Assembly (NCBI RefSeq): GCF_010093535.1
Contig: NW_022985170.1
Location: forward strand, 1,295,617-1,312,130
Reading direction: 5' to 3'
DNA: 16,514 bases
From: Lindgomyces ingoldianus
Lineage: Eukaryota; Ascomycota; Dothideomycetes; Pleosporales; Lindgomycetaceae
The notes under the pieces were generated by a model, which made no database searches, had not been told where the DNA came from, and saw only the letters and a list, made by a program, of their open reading frames with translations. Shown in pieces: positions 8,192 to 15,589 of this stretch (its first letter is position 1; every line of letters starts with the position of its first letter). A program made the translations under genes and the position numbers.

Positions 8192-8437
8192 ATTGCCAAG
8201 GATGCCGACGGGCATTTGCTGCACGCCTCACGTCTTATGACTAGGGTGGAGGTGCATACTCCGTGGCCAGTGCGCAGCCACTCGGCCCATGCACCAGAAC
8301 AAACGATGAACCGGCGGGTGGTGAGCTGCATCTGCAAGTCAGATTTCAATATTGACGACACAATTGTAAGGGTGGACGAAGAGCTGAGGGCTATCTTGGC
8401 GGCTAGCTTAGCACATTCAATCAAGACTGGGAAATAG
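8192..8437 (+). pseudogene. Unrecognised coding-like fragment, probably a gene remnant
   Basis: A frame runs from a stop at 8189-8191 to TAG at 8435-8437. It encodes about 80 residues with mixed, protein-like composition (for example L-M-T-R-V-E-V-H-T-P-W-P-V-R near the start, and D-F-N-I-D-D-T-I-V-R-V-D-E-E-L near the end). The first ATG is at 8237, inside the segment, so it looks like a C-terminal exon or a 5'-truncated piece. A neighbouring frame upstream (8106 to about 8240) is also open, which would fit a frameshift or a spliced intron. The opposite strand is open over much of the same span, so the strand is uncertain. I do not recognise the family. Composition is normal and there is no RIP bias. 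Confidence 0.3.
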
Positions 8438-8878
8438 TATCATCGGAAGTAATACTATCAAAACTTGGGCGTTAATTGCTTTGCACAATGCAAGGTCAAC
8501 GCGGCGCAGCATCAGTCACGGTGAGATTCTTCAGAACTTGGAACCACGTCACCCACAACAGCTACCGGACAAACACCGCATCTCTATAACATGAGGATAA
8601 AATAGGCGAGACAACATCTCGGAAGCAACGTGATGATTTGGAACGTTATGTTACACTTTTTTTTAGCAACACAGTGCAATTATACCTTGCAGGTAGATTC
8701 TTAGGGGTATTATGTGGTCTGCAGATGTCCAACTCCGTGTCTTGTGTAGGGAAGCAAAGGTCCCAACGTTATCCTGACCCCTACAACTATATACTTGATC
8801 CTGCCCTGCCACGCTTCCAGCCTTGCTTGGGCAAGAGCATACCCCGAGTTCAAAGCTTCGATCCCCGTAAGCGTTGGA
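8438..8878. other. Intergenic part of the gene island
   Basis: Normal base composition and no RIP bias. It lies downstream of the hydrolase gene and downstream of the coding-like fragment, so it should hold the 3' ends of both (tail to tail). No clear AATAAA signal is visible for the minus-strand gene. Frames that cross it start at non-ATG codons or overlap the real gene and look accidental. Confidence 0.4.
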
Positions 8879-9748
8879 CTACAGCAGCCCCCACGATCCA
8901 GACCCAAGGGATCCACCTTCCCAGACAAGCCTTATTGCATCAAAGTATTCTGTCCTATATTTAGAGATGTGATTGCAGTGTGGTGTGTCTTCGAAAAGTA
9001 ATTCCTTCACATCCCATCCGTGCCGTCGGGCGTCATCAGCATGGCTGGTAATGTCATCGCACTCCACGTGAGCATCAGCTTTCGAAAAAATGTAACAAAT
9101 CCTCCTGCAGTCGACAATATTCTCATCCAATAATGTCCGACGATAAATTCTTTCTGGTTTCTCCCATCCAATCAACTGAGAGCCAAAGAGGACGTTAGTA
9201 ACGAAGGCGATAACGATAGGCCCAATGATACTCCAGAAGATGCCTTTGGGGAGCGAGAGAAGCATCGACTGGAAGGATTTCCAGTATGTTCCTCGTGCTG
9301 GTCCGCTGTCGCATGTAATTCCTGTAATAGGTATTGGAGCACCGAGTTGTCTCCGTAGCACTATAAGCATTTGCGTCGCCGAATTCGTACCGCCGTTTGA
9401 GAAGGTGTGAATCGTGATGTTCGGGTTCGTCACCAGGCCTCTTTTTCCGTATCCGCATTCATCAAGTACCGCACGAACTACCTGTGTGGCAGGCTGAATT
9501 GCTACCCTTTGTCTAACGTATGGACTAGCGATGATCCAAACTGAGGATTCAATAAGCAGGATTTTGGAGCGAGGTGCGATTTTGCTGTATCCGCTCGCGT
9601 ATTTCGCAATGTGATTTTTGCCAGCGCCCAGCCAGGTGCAGAGGATAACTAGCTGGCCTGGTGCAGGGTCTGGGGGGACGAAGAGTGATATGTGAGGGCC
9701 TAACGTGGAAAATACGCGGTCGAGATCACCGACTAATGGTACGGCCAT
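8879..9748 (-). CDS. DUF829/TMEM53-family (PaxU-like) alpha/beta-hydrolase-fold protein
   Basis: An intact single-exon frame of 289 residues. The pattern is that of the fungal DUF829/TMEM53 family, which includes PaxU of indole-diterpene clusters; members have an alpha/beta-hydrolase fold, but their substrates are mostly unknown. Visible landmarks are the strand and motif L-C-T-W-L-G-A-G at about 36-43, I-A-K-Y-A-S-G-Y at 47-54, the nucleophile elbow H-T-F-S-N-G-G with Ser117, and C-D-S-G-P at 146-150. A hydrophobic segment spans about 166-190, F-S-K-A-D gives a likely catalytic Asp225, and T-P-H-C-N-H gives a likely His257. Length fits the family. The start ATG has A at -3 and G at +4, and a TATA box lies 128 bp upstream. 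No introns or RIP stops are seen, in contrast with everything around it. It is probably functional; a secondary-metabolism role is only an inference from PaxU. Confidence 0.85.
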   Translation of the reverse strand: MAVPLVGDLDRVFSTLGPHISLFVPPDPAPGQLVILCTWLGAGKNHIAKYASGYSKIAPRSKILLIESSVWIIASPYVRQRVAIQPATQVVRAVLDECGYGKRGLVTNPNITIHTFSNGGTNSATQMLIVLRRQLGAPIPITGITCDSGPARGTYWKSFQSMLLSLPKGIFWSIIGPIVIAFVTNVLFGSQLIGWEKPERIYRRTLLDENIVDCRRICYIFSKADAHVECDDITSHADDARRHGWDVKELLFEDTPHCNHISKYRTEYFDAIRLVWEGGSLGSGSWGLL

Positions 9749-10085
9749 ATTTTAAGTATTGGGAGGCTAGAGTCGACGTGATGCAGGATGGGAGGCGAAC
9801 CTTGCATGAAAAGAAGGTAGCGGAGACAAAATGCTGGATTTCACCAAATAAAAACAGCGAGGGCAACAATGAGCGCTTATATACCCCAGTACTACTGCGT
9901 ATGCTAATCCTAGTTCGTCTTGGATAATTTGTCGCTTAAGGCAACAGATTCGTATTAAATACGGCGGATTGTTAACAGGCGAAGGGACAAACTCGACTTA
10001 GCGCGAAATTTTCCACTCCGCATTACACCCATGCCTCAGCCTTTTGCAAACCCCCCTGCTAAAGCTGAATTGTTGTTTATACTCA
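9749..10085 (-). promoter_or_regulatory. Upstream region of the PaxU-like gene with TATA box
   Basis: On the minus strand, GGGGTATATAAGCGC places a TATATAAG box at 9876-9883, 128 bp before the ATG. The region keeps normal composition, with CpG steps, up to about 10085, where the AT-rich sequence resumes. A plus-strand frame crossing it from inside the gene (9661-9927) has no coding support. I see no second divergent gene. Confidence 0.55.
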
Positions 10086-10113
10086 TAAAAATGCCTAGTA
10101 AGGCTATTTGTAT

Positions 10114-10165
10114 TAACTTATTTCACAAGCAAGCAAGCTACACAAGTAAACAGTCTACTCTAATG
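10114..10165 (+). repeat. Possible decayed Fot1-like terminal repeat
   Basis: The words AAGCAAGCAAGCTACACA and AGTCTACTCTAATG resemble the reverse complement of the end at 7890-7949 (AAGCAAGTAAGCTACATA and AGCTACTCTACTAAG). The terminal ACGTACC block would be represented only by AACTTATTT. If real, it is the start of an element pointing away from the gene island, so the island would be bracketed by ends of the same subfamily. The match is imperfect. Confidence 0.35.
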
Positions 10166-10221
10166 AAATTTTAGCGTCTTATAATTTAATTAATAATACA
10201 GCTACTAATTAACCTTTAATA

Positions 10222-10420
10222 ACGTACCCTGCAGACGAGTTTCTCACACACCTAAGTTGCTTACTTTTGCTAAGACTACACTGCAACACACTCTATTATA
10301 GCCTATAATAACCTGCTCTAGCACTATATTATATAGTATAGCTTAGAATATTATGTAGAGACTACTTCTACTTCTTACTTACACATTTATGTGTTATGTC
10401 TAGTCTAATTACACTATCTA
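10222..10420 (-). mobile_element. Fot1/pogo-like element end, split by a later transposon
   Basis: Starts ACGTACCCTGCAGACGAG at 10222 after TA (10220-10221). It runs through the tandem cores (GTTTCTCACACACCTAAG, GTTGCTTAC), then TTTTGCTAAGAC, into sequence matching 12178-12380 and the reverse complement of the right end of 3983-5848. It breaks at ACACTATCTATA, exactly where the neighbouring copy continues GCGCC, because another element inserted at that TA. The rest of this copy is not in the window. Confidence 0.85.
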
Positions 10421-10422
10421 TA

Positions 10423-11573
10423 ACGTAATCCACCACTCACCTGGTCACACCACTCATCCGGCAGCCCCACCAAAATTGACGTGCCTCTCTACTAAGATGC
10501 CTCTACTACTACAGCAACAGCTCTAATTTGCTTATAAAAAAGGCAGATTAATTCTAGCTACCTCTGTCCTTTAAAGCTACTTAAATTTGTCTATTAATTG
10601 CGTTACAGCTCTATATAACACGCTTTAATTAACGCTCTAAACGCGCCTTGCAGGCGCCTAACTAAAGGCTGTTGCTAATGTAAAAAAATAAAAGCTATTA
10701 CTTATTAAAAAGTAGTCTCTTATCTACTAAATACTAAACCTTAATTCGTAAAAATTTCTGCCTTATATTATTAACATGCGTTAAATAGCAGATGTTCTGC
10801 TCTAAGCTTGCAGCTAGGATCCTCCTTCTTGTCTAATAGGCAAGAACTAGGTATTACGCTTTATTAACATCTAGTAAGAGCTCTAGATAAAGTAGAATAG
10901 AAAAATACACTTTTAGCGCACTTTTTACTAAGATCTAGTTAAGTTTTATCTTAGTTTAAGCCTATAAAAGTAACACAGCTTAAGTATAAAATACTAAACA
11001 AAAATATTTATAATTTTAATAAGATAAGATTTATAATAGAGGTTGCTAGTTATATATTAAAAGTTATTACTAGCTTTAATTATGTTAGACAAGCAGCTGC
11101 TATTTAGCCTAGTAATTATAAGTAAGTTATAATAATTAAATGTGTTAATATATCTAAGTAGTTAATTTTACTACTTATTATCTTTATAGCTAAGCGCTAT
11201 TAGACTAGCTAGTATTATAATATCTCTAGCAACTAGATAATTATAGTAAGTAATAATAGCTAGACAACTAACATACTTAGCCTGTTTTAACTAGAGCACT
11301 TTAATAATTACACTAAATTATATATAGCTAGAGTTTATTACTTGCATATACTTAATAGCTATAGTAGTTATGTAACACTAAAGTTTAATTAATACTATGT
11401 AGAAAATAAGATTATTAGTTTTTATATACTAGCTTATAGCAGCTATCTTTTATACCCTCTAGATGTTAGCTGCTTTACACTACTTAAGTAAGTATATAAA
11501 TAGTAAGTGTTAGAGCTTATATATAATTATATTTTTTTTGTTAATAAGTAAGACTTTCTTACTATTTATAAGT
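10423..11573 (+). mobile_element. Fot1-like transposon of a divergent subfamily, left part
   Basis: The left end ACGTAATCCACCACTCACC at 10423 sits on TA (10421-10422). It has its own tandem cores (CACTCACCTGGTCACAC, CACTCATCCGGCAG), unlike those of the other elements. The transposase is readable on the plus strand from about 11009 (see the pseudogene entry). At 11574 it is interrupted by a solo LTR and resumes at 11874. It was itself inserted into the element starting at 10222. Confidence 0.85.
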
Positions 11574-11578
11574 ATATT
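11574..11578. repeat. Target-site duplication ATATT, left
   Basis: ATATT precedes the TG of the solo LTR and is repeated exactly at 11869-11873. Confidence 0.9.
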
Positions 11579-11868
11579 TGTATCGGCGCAGGCAAGACAA
11601 TGGGTCCGAATGCGGAGGGAATCCACTCAGAGGCATATGGGAGTGCGTGGGGACTCTGAACCTGGGAATGCCATTGACACCTATAGGCCTTGTACGAAAG
11701 GATATCAGAAAACTACCAAGCTAGCTACAGGGGCGAGGTGCGACTAAATACATGAGGGAATAGGGGTAACTGCAGGGGACTGGGTCGAGTCATGGTCGGG
11801 GCCGATACGGGGACCCTTCGGATAGGATCAGAGCGACCCGAGATGGAACGATTCGTAGAATCGTTACA
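11579..11868. mobile_element. Solo LTR, not RIP-mutated (290 bp)
   Basis: Begins TGTATCGGCGCAGG and ends GAATCGTTACA, with 5-bp duplications ATATT on both sides. This is the expected result of LTR-LTR recombination after insertion of a retrotransposon. It is rich in CpG, CpA and GC, while the transposon it interrupts is saturated with RIP transitions. Near its end is the inverted repeat CGATT-cgtag-AATCG. Read in reverse it starts TGTAACGATT; the orientation cannot be fixed without a full-length relative. A frame starting at a TTG codon upstream runs into it but is not a gene. Confidence 0.88.
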
Positions 11869-11873
11869 ATATT
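11869..11873. repeat. Target-site duplication ATATT, right
   Basis: Exact copy of 11574-11578 directly after the CA end of the LTR. Confidence 0.9.
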
Positions 11874-12175
11874 AGGCCTACTTTATTCTCTAAGTAAAGC
11901 ATTAAAAGCAGGTTTTAAGTAATAAGTCTAGTTCAATACAATTCTAATTACGTTCTATAATTGCTTCCTCCTGTCTAAACACTGTCTTTACTAGTATAAG
12001 AAGCTAACAGAGAGGGACCTCTAGCTGCAGAAACGCTGCGTACAGTTGTCTAGCTTTAGTAGTAGGCTTAACTAATTTATAACTACTTTAGGTGTTAATT
12101 ACAAAGCTCTACTAGCTAGGCAATTACTTAAGTTATTAAATTATATAAAATTATAATATAGAAAACTATAATTCT
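11874..12175 (+). mobile_element. Divergent Fot1-like transposon, continuation after the solo LTR
   Basis: Continues the transposase C-terminus (trace A-N-R-E-G-P-L-A-A-E-T) to about 12060 and then AT-rich sequence up to the TA at 12176-12177, where the next Fot1-like element begins. No right terminal repeat of the ACGTAATCC type is found, so the element presumably resumes outside the window. Confidence 0.7.
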
Positions 12176-12177
12176 TA

Positions 12178-12774
12178 ACGTACTTTACAGGCGAGTTGCT
12201 TACACACCTAAGTTGCTTACTTTTGCCAAGACCACACCCTAACAAACTCTATTATAGCCTATAACAACCTGCTCTAGCACTATATAGTACAGTACAGCCT
12301 AGAATATTATGTAGATACTACTTTTACTTCTTACTTACATGTTTACGCATTATGCCTAGTCTAATTACACTGTCTGTAGCGCCTTTAGAATAGCTTACCT
12401 ACTTTAGCTTACACTTACTTCTTTGCTTTCTTTCTATTACTGTGCGCTTTAAACTCCTTTAGAGCTGTTAAGTGTAGGCTTTTTTAAATTATTAAGGGTT
12501 TTCTACCTTAATTTGCTTTCTTTTATATAATTTATATTATATAGTAGCTTTATTAGCTACTTAAAGCTTAGTAATTTTTTATTATACTAATACTAGCTTA
12601 TATATAATTATTACTACTTTTTTTAAAACTTTTTTAAACATCTTAACTATAAAAGTTAGTAAACTATTTATATGCTTTTAAGTTTTTATTTTTATAAACA
12701 TTAATTATAACTTAAGTTTTAAAGTATTACTTAAGGTTTATAACTACTAGAGCTTATTCTATATAAGTAGTAGT
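12178..12774 (-). mobile_element. Fot1/pogo-like element, 3' half, split by an LTR element
   Basis: The end ACGTACTTTACAGGCGAG at 12178 follows TA (12176-12177). The sequence is the reverse complement of about 5255-5848 of the full-length copy, including TGCGCTTTAAACTCCTTTAG and the terminal repeat cores AGTTGCTTAC. Homology stops at 12774, where TGTTAG of the LTR element begins, and resumes at 14625. The last five bases, GTAGT (12770-12774), are the target duplicated by that insertion. Confidence 0.88.
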
Positions 12775-13001
12775 TGTTAGTTAACCTAGGTTTAATTAAA
12801 TAAACATACGCCTAAGAGGCGTACTAAGAGGTAAGTAGGCAAAGATCTTCTTGTTATTAACTACTGCCCTCTCTTTTTATATAAAAAAAGAGAGCTTTTA
12901 AGTACACATAGCCTCTAACATGTAGGCTAGATAGCTAATGTTTTAGGCAACCTAATTTAGCTATACATGTGTACAGACGCAGCTATACTTATATATAAAC
13001 A
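12775..13001 (+). repeat. 5' LTR, shortened to 227 bp
   Basis: Starts TGTTAGTTAACCTAGG and ends ATATATAAACA. It aligns with both ends of the 433-bp LTR at 14192-14624 but lacks about 206 bp from the middle. The join lies near GGTAAGTAGGCAAAG, where the longer LTR has GGTAAGTG on one side and AGTAAGTAAGTAAAG on the other, so short GTAAG repeats may have mediated a deletion. The missing part includes the LTR's TATA box. A hairpin CTCTCTTTTT/AAAAAGAGAG lies at 12869-12894. Confidence 0.82.
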
Positions 13002-13490
13002 CTAGTAACTTTTTATTTTTATACAGTTACTTACTTATCTATATATTAATTCTACTTTTTTTTATTTATTTATTTACTTTTTTACTTTTATTTTTAAAGC
13101 TAACTCTTAGTGCTTTTTTTATTTATAATATCTCTTAGCTTTTTAGCTTATATATAATTTAACCTACTTTTAGAATAGTGCCTATGCTTAGCTAAAGTAA
13201 AAAAAAGTTTTTACTTAATTACATAAAAAAAGTTATTAAAATTATATGTTATTTATTTTTTAAAGTTATTCTACTTTTATAGAATGTACCTTTCTTTTAG
13301 TAGCTTACACATATTAAAAAGAATGTACACTATATATAAAGCTTATTATTATAGTAAAAAAGAGTTTATATTTATTTTATTATGTAGAAGATTTAAATCT
13401 ACTTTTTATATAAAATTATTTTAAACACATGTGTAACCTCTAATAACTTTTTATATAAAGTGTATAAAGACACTATAGCTTAGAGGGGGA
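13002..13490 (+). other. AT-rich leader of the non-autonomous LTR element
   Basis: Starts CTAGTAACTTTTTATTTTTAT directly after the LTR, where a primer binding site would be expected; I cannot match it to a tRNA. It is followed by T-rich and A-rich runs with no open frame. No coding trace of gag or pol is visible. Confidence 0.5.
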
Positions 13491-13740
13491 GTGTAGGTTA
13501 ATTACCTTCTATGTAGGCAATTAATCCCTAGGGGGGGGAAGGTGTTAGTTAGTTACCTTCTATGTAAGTAATTAATCCCTAGAGGGGTAGAAAGTAGAGA
13601 GGGGGGAGGAGAGAGGTGTTAGTTAGTTGCCTTCTGTGCAAGCAATTAATCCCTAGGGGGGTAGAGAGTAAAAAGAAGAGAAAAAAAGGGTGTCAGTTAG
13701 TTATTGCCTCTTATATAGGTAATTAATTAAAAGGGGGGTG
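13491..13740 (+). repeat. Four-unit tandem array
   Basis: The units begin at 13491, 13542, 13616 and 13690, with spacings of 51, 74 and 74 bp. Each has a GTGTTAGTTAGTTACC-like head, CTTCTATGTAAGTAATTAATC, then CCCTAG and a G run. Units two and three add a purine-only tail (such as AGAGAGGGGGGAGGAGAGAG). The heads resemble the LTR start TGTTAGTTAACC, and the purine tails resemble polypurine tracts, so the array may derive from PPT-LTR junctions. That origin is inference. Confidence 0.75.
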
Positions 13741-13770
13741 TTAACAAAGTAGGCTGCTAATAAAAAGCCT

Positions 13771-14168
13771 CCTCTGTGTAGCTACACACGCAGTAGGTTT
13801 CTAATTATGCAGCCTATATTATCTCCTCTGTGTAGCTACGCACGCAGTAGGCAAGTAGTTGCACAGCTTATATTAATAAAAGGCTCTAAGGCGCATAAAG
13901 GCTTAGTAGTAAGCCCTCTCTATATAGCTACGCACGCAGCAGGTTGCTAATTTTGTCTTTATGTAATTAGTTAATCTAGGGGCGCGCATAAGGCTTATTT
14001 ACGCCCTCTCTACGTGGCTACGCACGCAGTAGGTGTGAGCGTCTAAGCCCTCTTTATATAGCTACGCATGTAGTAGGAGTAAGCTTTTTATATAGTAGCA
14101 GTTTTATTAATTCTTATAAATCTATCTATTAAGAATAATATCCTCTATGTAGCTACACACACAGTAAA
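13771..14168 (+). repeat. Six dispersed copies of a 27-bp motif
   Basis: Copies lie at 13771-13797, 13825-13851, 13917-13943, 14007-14033, 14051-14077 and 14142-14168. The consensus is close to CCTCTGTGTAGCTACGCA followed by CGCAGTAGG. Copy 1 contains a perfect 14-bp palindrome, TGTGTAGCTACACA. Spacings are irregular (54, 92, 90, 44 and 91 bp), so this is not a CRISPR or a simple satellite. The motif stays recognisable, with CpG steps, while the DNA between copies drifts. Confidence 0.75.
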
Positions 14169-14191
14169 TAGTCTATTAATAGACTAATTAG

Positions 14192-14624
14192 TGTTAGTTA
14201 ACCTAAGTGTAATTAAATAAACATACACCTAAAAAGTGTACTAAAAGGTAAGTGTAAGGCTAGATGTCCTAGAATAGGCTAGTATAGCCTCACCTAACCT
14301 GTTTAGAGGTTATATGACCTGTGCTTTGTATATAAGCATGAATCCTAACAAGCGAGGCTTGGCAGCGATTCGTCTCTCTTACAATACACTCCTATTTTTC
14401 TCCAAAAGCTTGCTCTCAGTGCTATCCGTGCTACCTACCATCCCATCTTTATAGTAAGTAAGTAAAGATTTTTTTATTATTAACTACTGCCCTCTCTTTT
14501 TATATAAAGAAAAAGGGCTTTTAAGTACACATAGCCCCTAACGCACAGGCTAGATAGCTAACGTTTTAGGCAACCTAATTTAGCTGTACGCGTGTACAGA
14601 CGCAGCTGTACTTACGTACAGACA
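14192..14624 (+). repeat. 3' LTR, full length (433 bp)
   Basis: Begins TGTTAGTTAACCTAAG and ends CTTACGTACAGACA. It carries about 206 bp absent from the 5' LTR. That part is less RIP-altered and includes a TATA box and a pyrimidine-rich stretch (TCTCTCTTACAATACACTCC) that could be an initiator. Near its end is a hairpin, CTGTAC-GCGT-GTACAG (14584-14599). The terminal GTACAGACA is shared with the LTRs at 6321-6600 and 15324-15589. Confidence 0.85.
14329..14336 (+). promoter_or_regulatory. LTR TATA box
   Basis: TATATAAG sits in TTTGTATATAAGCATG within the unmutated middle of the 3' LTR, followed 40-70 bp later by a C/T-rich stretch. This matches a U3 promoter. The 5' LTR has lost this segment. 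Confidence 0.55.
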
Positions 14625-15323
14625 GTAGTAGTAATAAAGTGTGCAACTTTACATTAAGGCCTATTATAACGTATAATAAGTTAAAAAAAACTAATCTAGC
14701 GCTTTAAACCTTTTCTTAGATATTACTAAAGTAATTATAGCATTATAAGCTACTTTAAAGCATAGTAGAAACTTTATTTTTATAATATAAGTAATTTAGT
14801 TATATATAAGGTTTTTAGCTTAGCACTTATACACTTTTTTTAAAGAAGTAAAATAACCTACATTAAGTAGCTATAAAAAGTGTAATAAGTAAAAAAGTAT
14901 ATAAATAGTAATAATTTTATTATTTTTATAGTATTACTAAAAATAAAGTAAGTTATAGCTTTTATAGCTATTAGTAACTAGTAAATAGTAGCTGCTAATA
15001 GTACACTTCTTTATATACATATTAAAGTGCTTTAACTAGTCTAAACTAAGCTAATTAGTAGTTTAGCTACGCTTAAAGACTATAATAACTTAATTTTAAA
15101 GTAGATTTTTTTTCTTATACTAATTTAAAAAGTAATTACTACTCTAGAAGATAATAAAAAGTAAAATAGCGTACTTTTTAGCATTAAAGCTCTAGATAGC
15201 TGTTATTTACTTTTAGTTATCTAGCTAGACTACTTTTAGCTGTCCTTATCTTATTAAACTTATAGTAACTACTTTAGTAGATATTTAGCCTATTATAAAC
15301 TTTATTTTATTAAAGTTATATGT
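14625..15323 (-). mobile_element. Fot1/pogo-like element, continuation after the LTR element
   Basis: Resumes the transposon interrupted at 12774: the reverse complement of about 4553-5260 of the full-length copy, including the region of the two catalytic Asp motifs. Read on the minus strand, the transposase traces carry the same RIP stops. Homology ends at GTTATATGT (15323), where TGTTGAATAG starts a second LTR. The 5' part of the transposon is not seen again in the window. Confidence 0.85.
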
Positions 15324-15589
15324 TGTTGAATAGACTCTCTGCTAGCTAGCACTTAGTGTCAGCAAATGCGTACAAGACAGAGAGGTTTGCACAGTGTAAA
15401 CATTGCACAGGGGTGTTAGGTAACTAGTGTTAATTACTTCTTATTTTTCCTTTGTACAGAGGAAAAGAGGGATATCTAAATGTTTGTGCACAGAGGTTCG
15501 CGCACAAGCATTATGTAACATAGATATGTAATCCTGCTTGTGCGTGATCGCTTGTATCTAGGCTGCAACGCTGCTACTGCGTACAGACA
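15324..15589 (+). mobile_element. 5' LTR of an LTR retrotransposon running off the window
   Basis: Begins TGTTGAATAGACTCTC just where the Fot1-like homology stops and ends GCTACTGCGTACAGACA. It aligns with the LTR at 6321-6600 over its whole length but is less mutated, with more CpA and CpG. The leader CTAGCAACTTTTCTTTTTAT follows, so this is the upstream LTR. The target duplication would be TATGT (15319-15323); the partner lies outside the window. The conserved hairpin is at 15501-15544. Confidence 0.75.
15501..15544 (+). repeat. Conserved hairpin in the 5' LTR
   Basis: The arms CGCACAAGCA and TGCTTGTGCG are identical to those at 6512-6555, with the same 24-nt interior length. Arm pairing survives although the interior has changed by transitions (TTATGT/ATGTAA). 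Confidence 0.7.

Larger units (their letters stand above)
10900..12060 (+). pseudogene. Fot1-like transposase of the divergent subfamily, RIP-killed and interrupted
   Basis: The frame from 11009 reads Y-N-F-N-K-I-R-F-I-I-E-V, with later pieces F-I-A-K-R-Y, L-E-H-F-N-N-Y-T-K, H-I-L-N-S-Y-S-S-Y and P-L-D-V-S-C-F. These are the NFDExGF, LDGHxSH and PLDVxCF landmarks of Fot1-type enzymes. Both visible catalytic Asp codons are now AAT (11018-11020 and 11354-11356), and Trp or Gln positions are TAG/TAA. The frame is broken at 11574 by the solo LTR. Beyond it, A-N-R-E-G-P-L-A-A-E-T-L-R-T-V-V near 12010-12055 looks like the C-terminal part of the same protein. The N-terminal boundary is approximate. 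Confidence 0.8.
12775..14624 (+). mobile_element. Non-autonomous LTR retroelement with internal repeat arrays (1850 bp)
   Basis: Bounded by TG (12775) and CA (14624) and by identical 5-bp duplications, GTAGT at 12770-12774 and 14625-14629, inside a Fot1-like transposon that continues on both sides. The LTRs are at 12775-13001 and 14192-14624. The interior is only about 1.19 kb and shows no gag or pol trace: an AT-rich leader, a four-unit array (13491-13740) and six copies of a 27-bp motif (13771-14168). It resembles terminal-repeat-in-miniature elements but carries more interior than most. The orientation is set by a leader CTAGTAACTTTTTATTTTT after the first LTR that matches the leader after 15589. 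Confidence 0.85.

Noticed and set aside
8167..8424. Minus-strand frame of 85 residues opposite the coding-like remnant
   Set aside because: It starts at a TTG codon, and the plus-strand reading looks somewhat more protein-like. It may be a mirror of that frame, and I cannot exclude the reverse.
8638..8964. Plus-strand 108-residue frame
   Set aside because: It starts at a non-ATG codon and overlaps the 3' end of the well-supported hydrolase gene on the other strand; no motif is visible.
9195..9458. Two frames, one on each strand (9225-9410 plus and 9195-9458 minus), inside the hydrolase gene
   Set aside because: Both are out-of-frame shadows of the DUF829 coding sequence.
9661..9927. Plus-strand 88-residue frame
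   Set aside because: It overlaps the start and promoter of the hydrolase gene in antisense and shows no domain.
11538..11747. A plus-strand frame of about 70 residues whose first 20 look like a signal peptide, suggesting a small secreted protein
   Set aside because: It starts at a TTG codon with no ATG. Its hydrophobic first part is decayed transposase sequence and its second part is the solo LTR, so it is a chance fusion across an insertion junction.
13771..14168. CRISPR-like repeat-spacer array
   Set aside because: Copies differ in sequence, spacings vary from 44 to 92 bp, and the setting is a eukaryotic LTR element with no associated genes.
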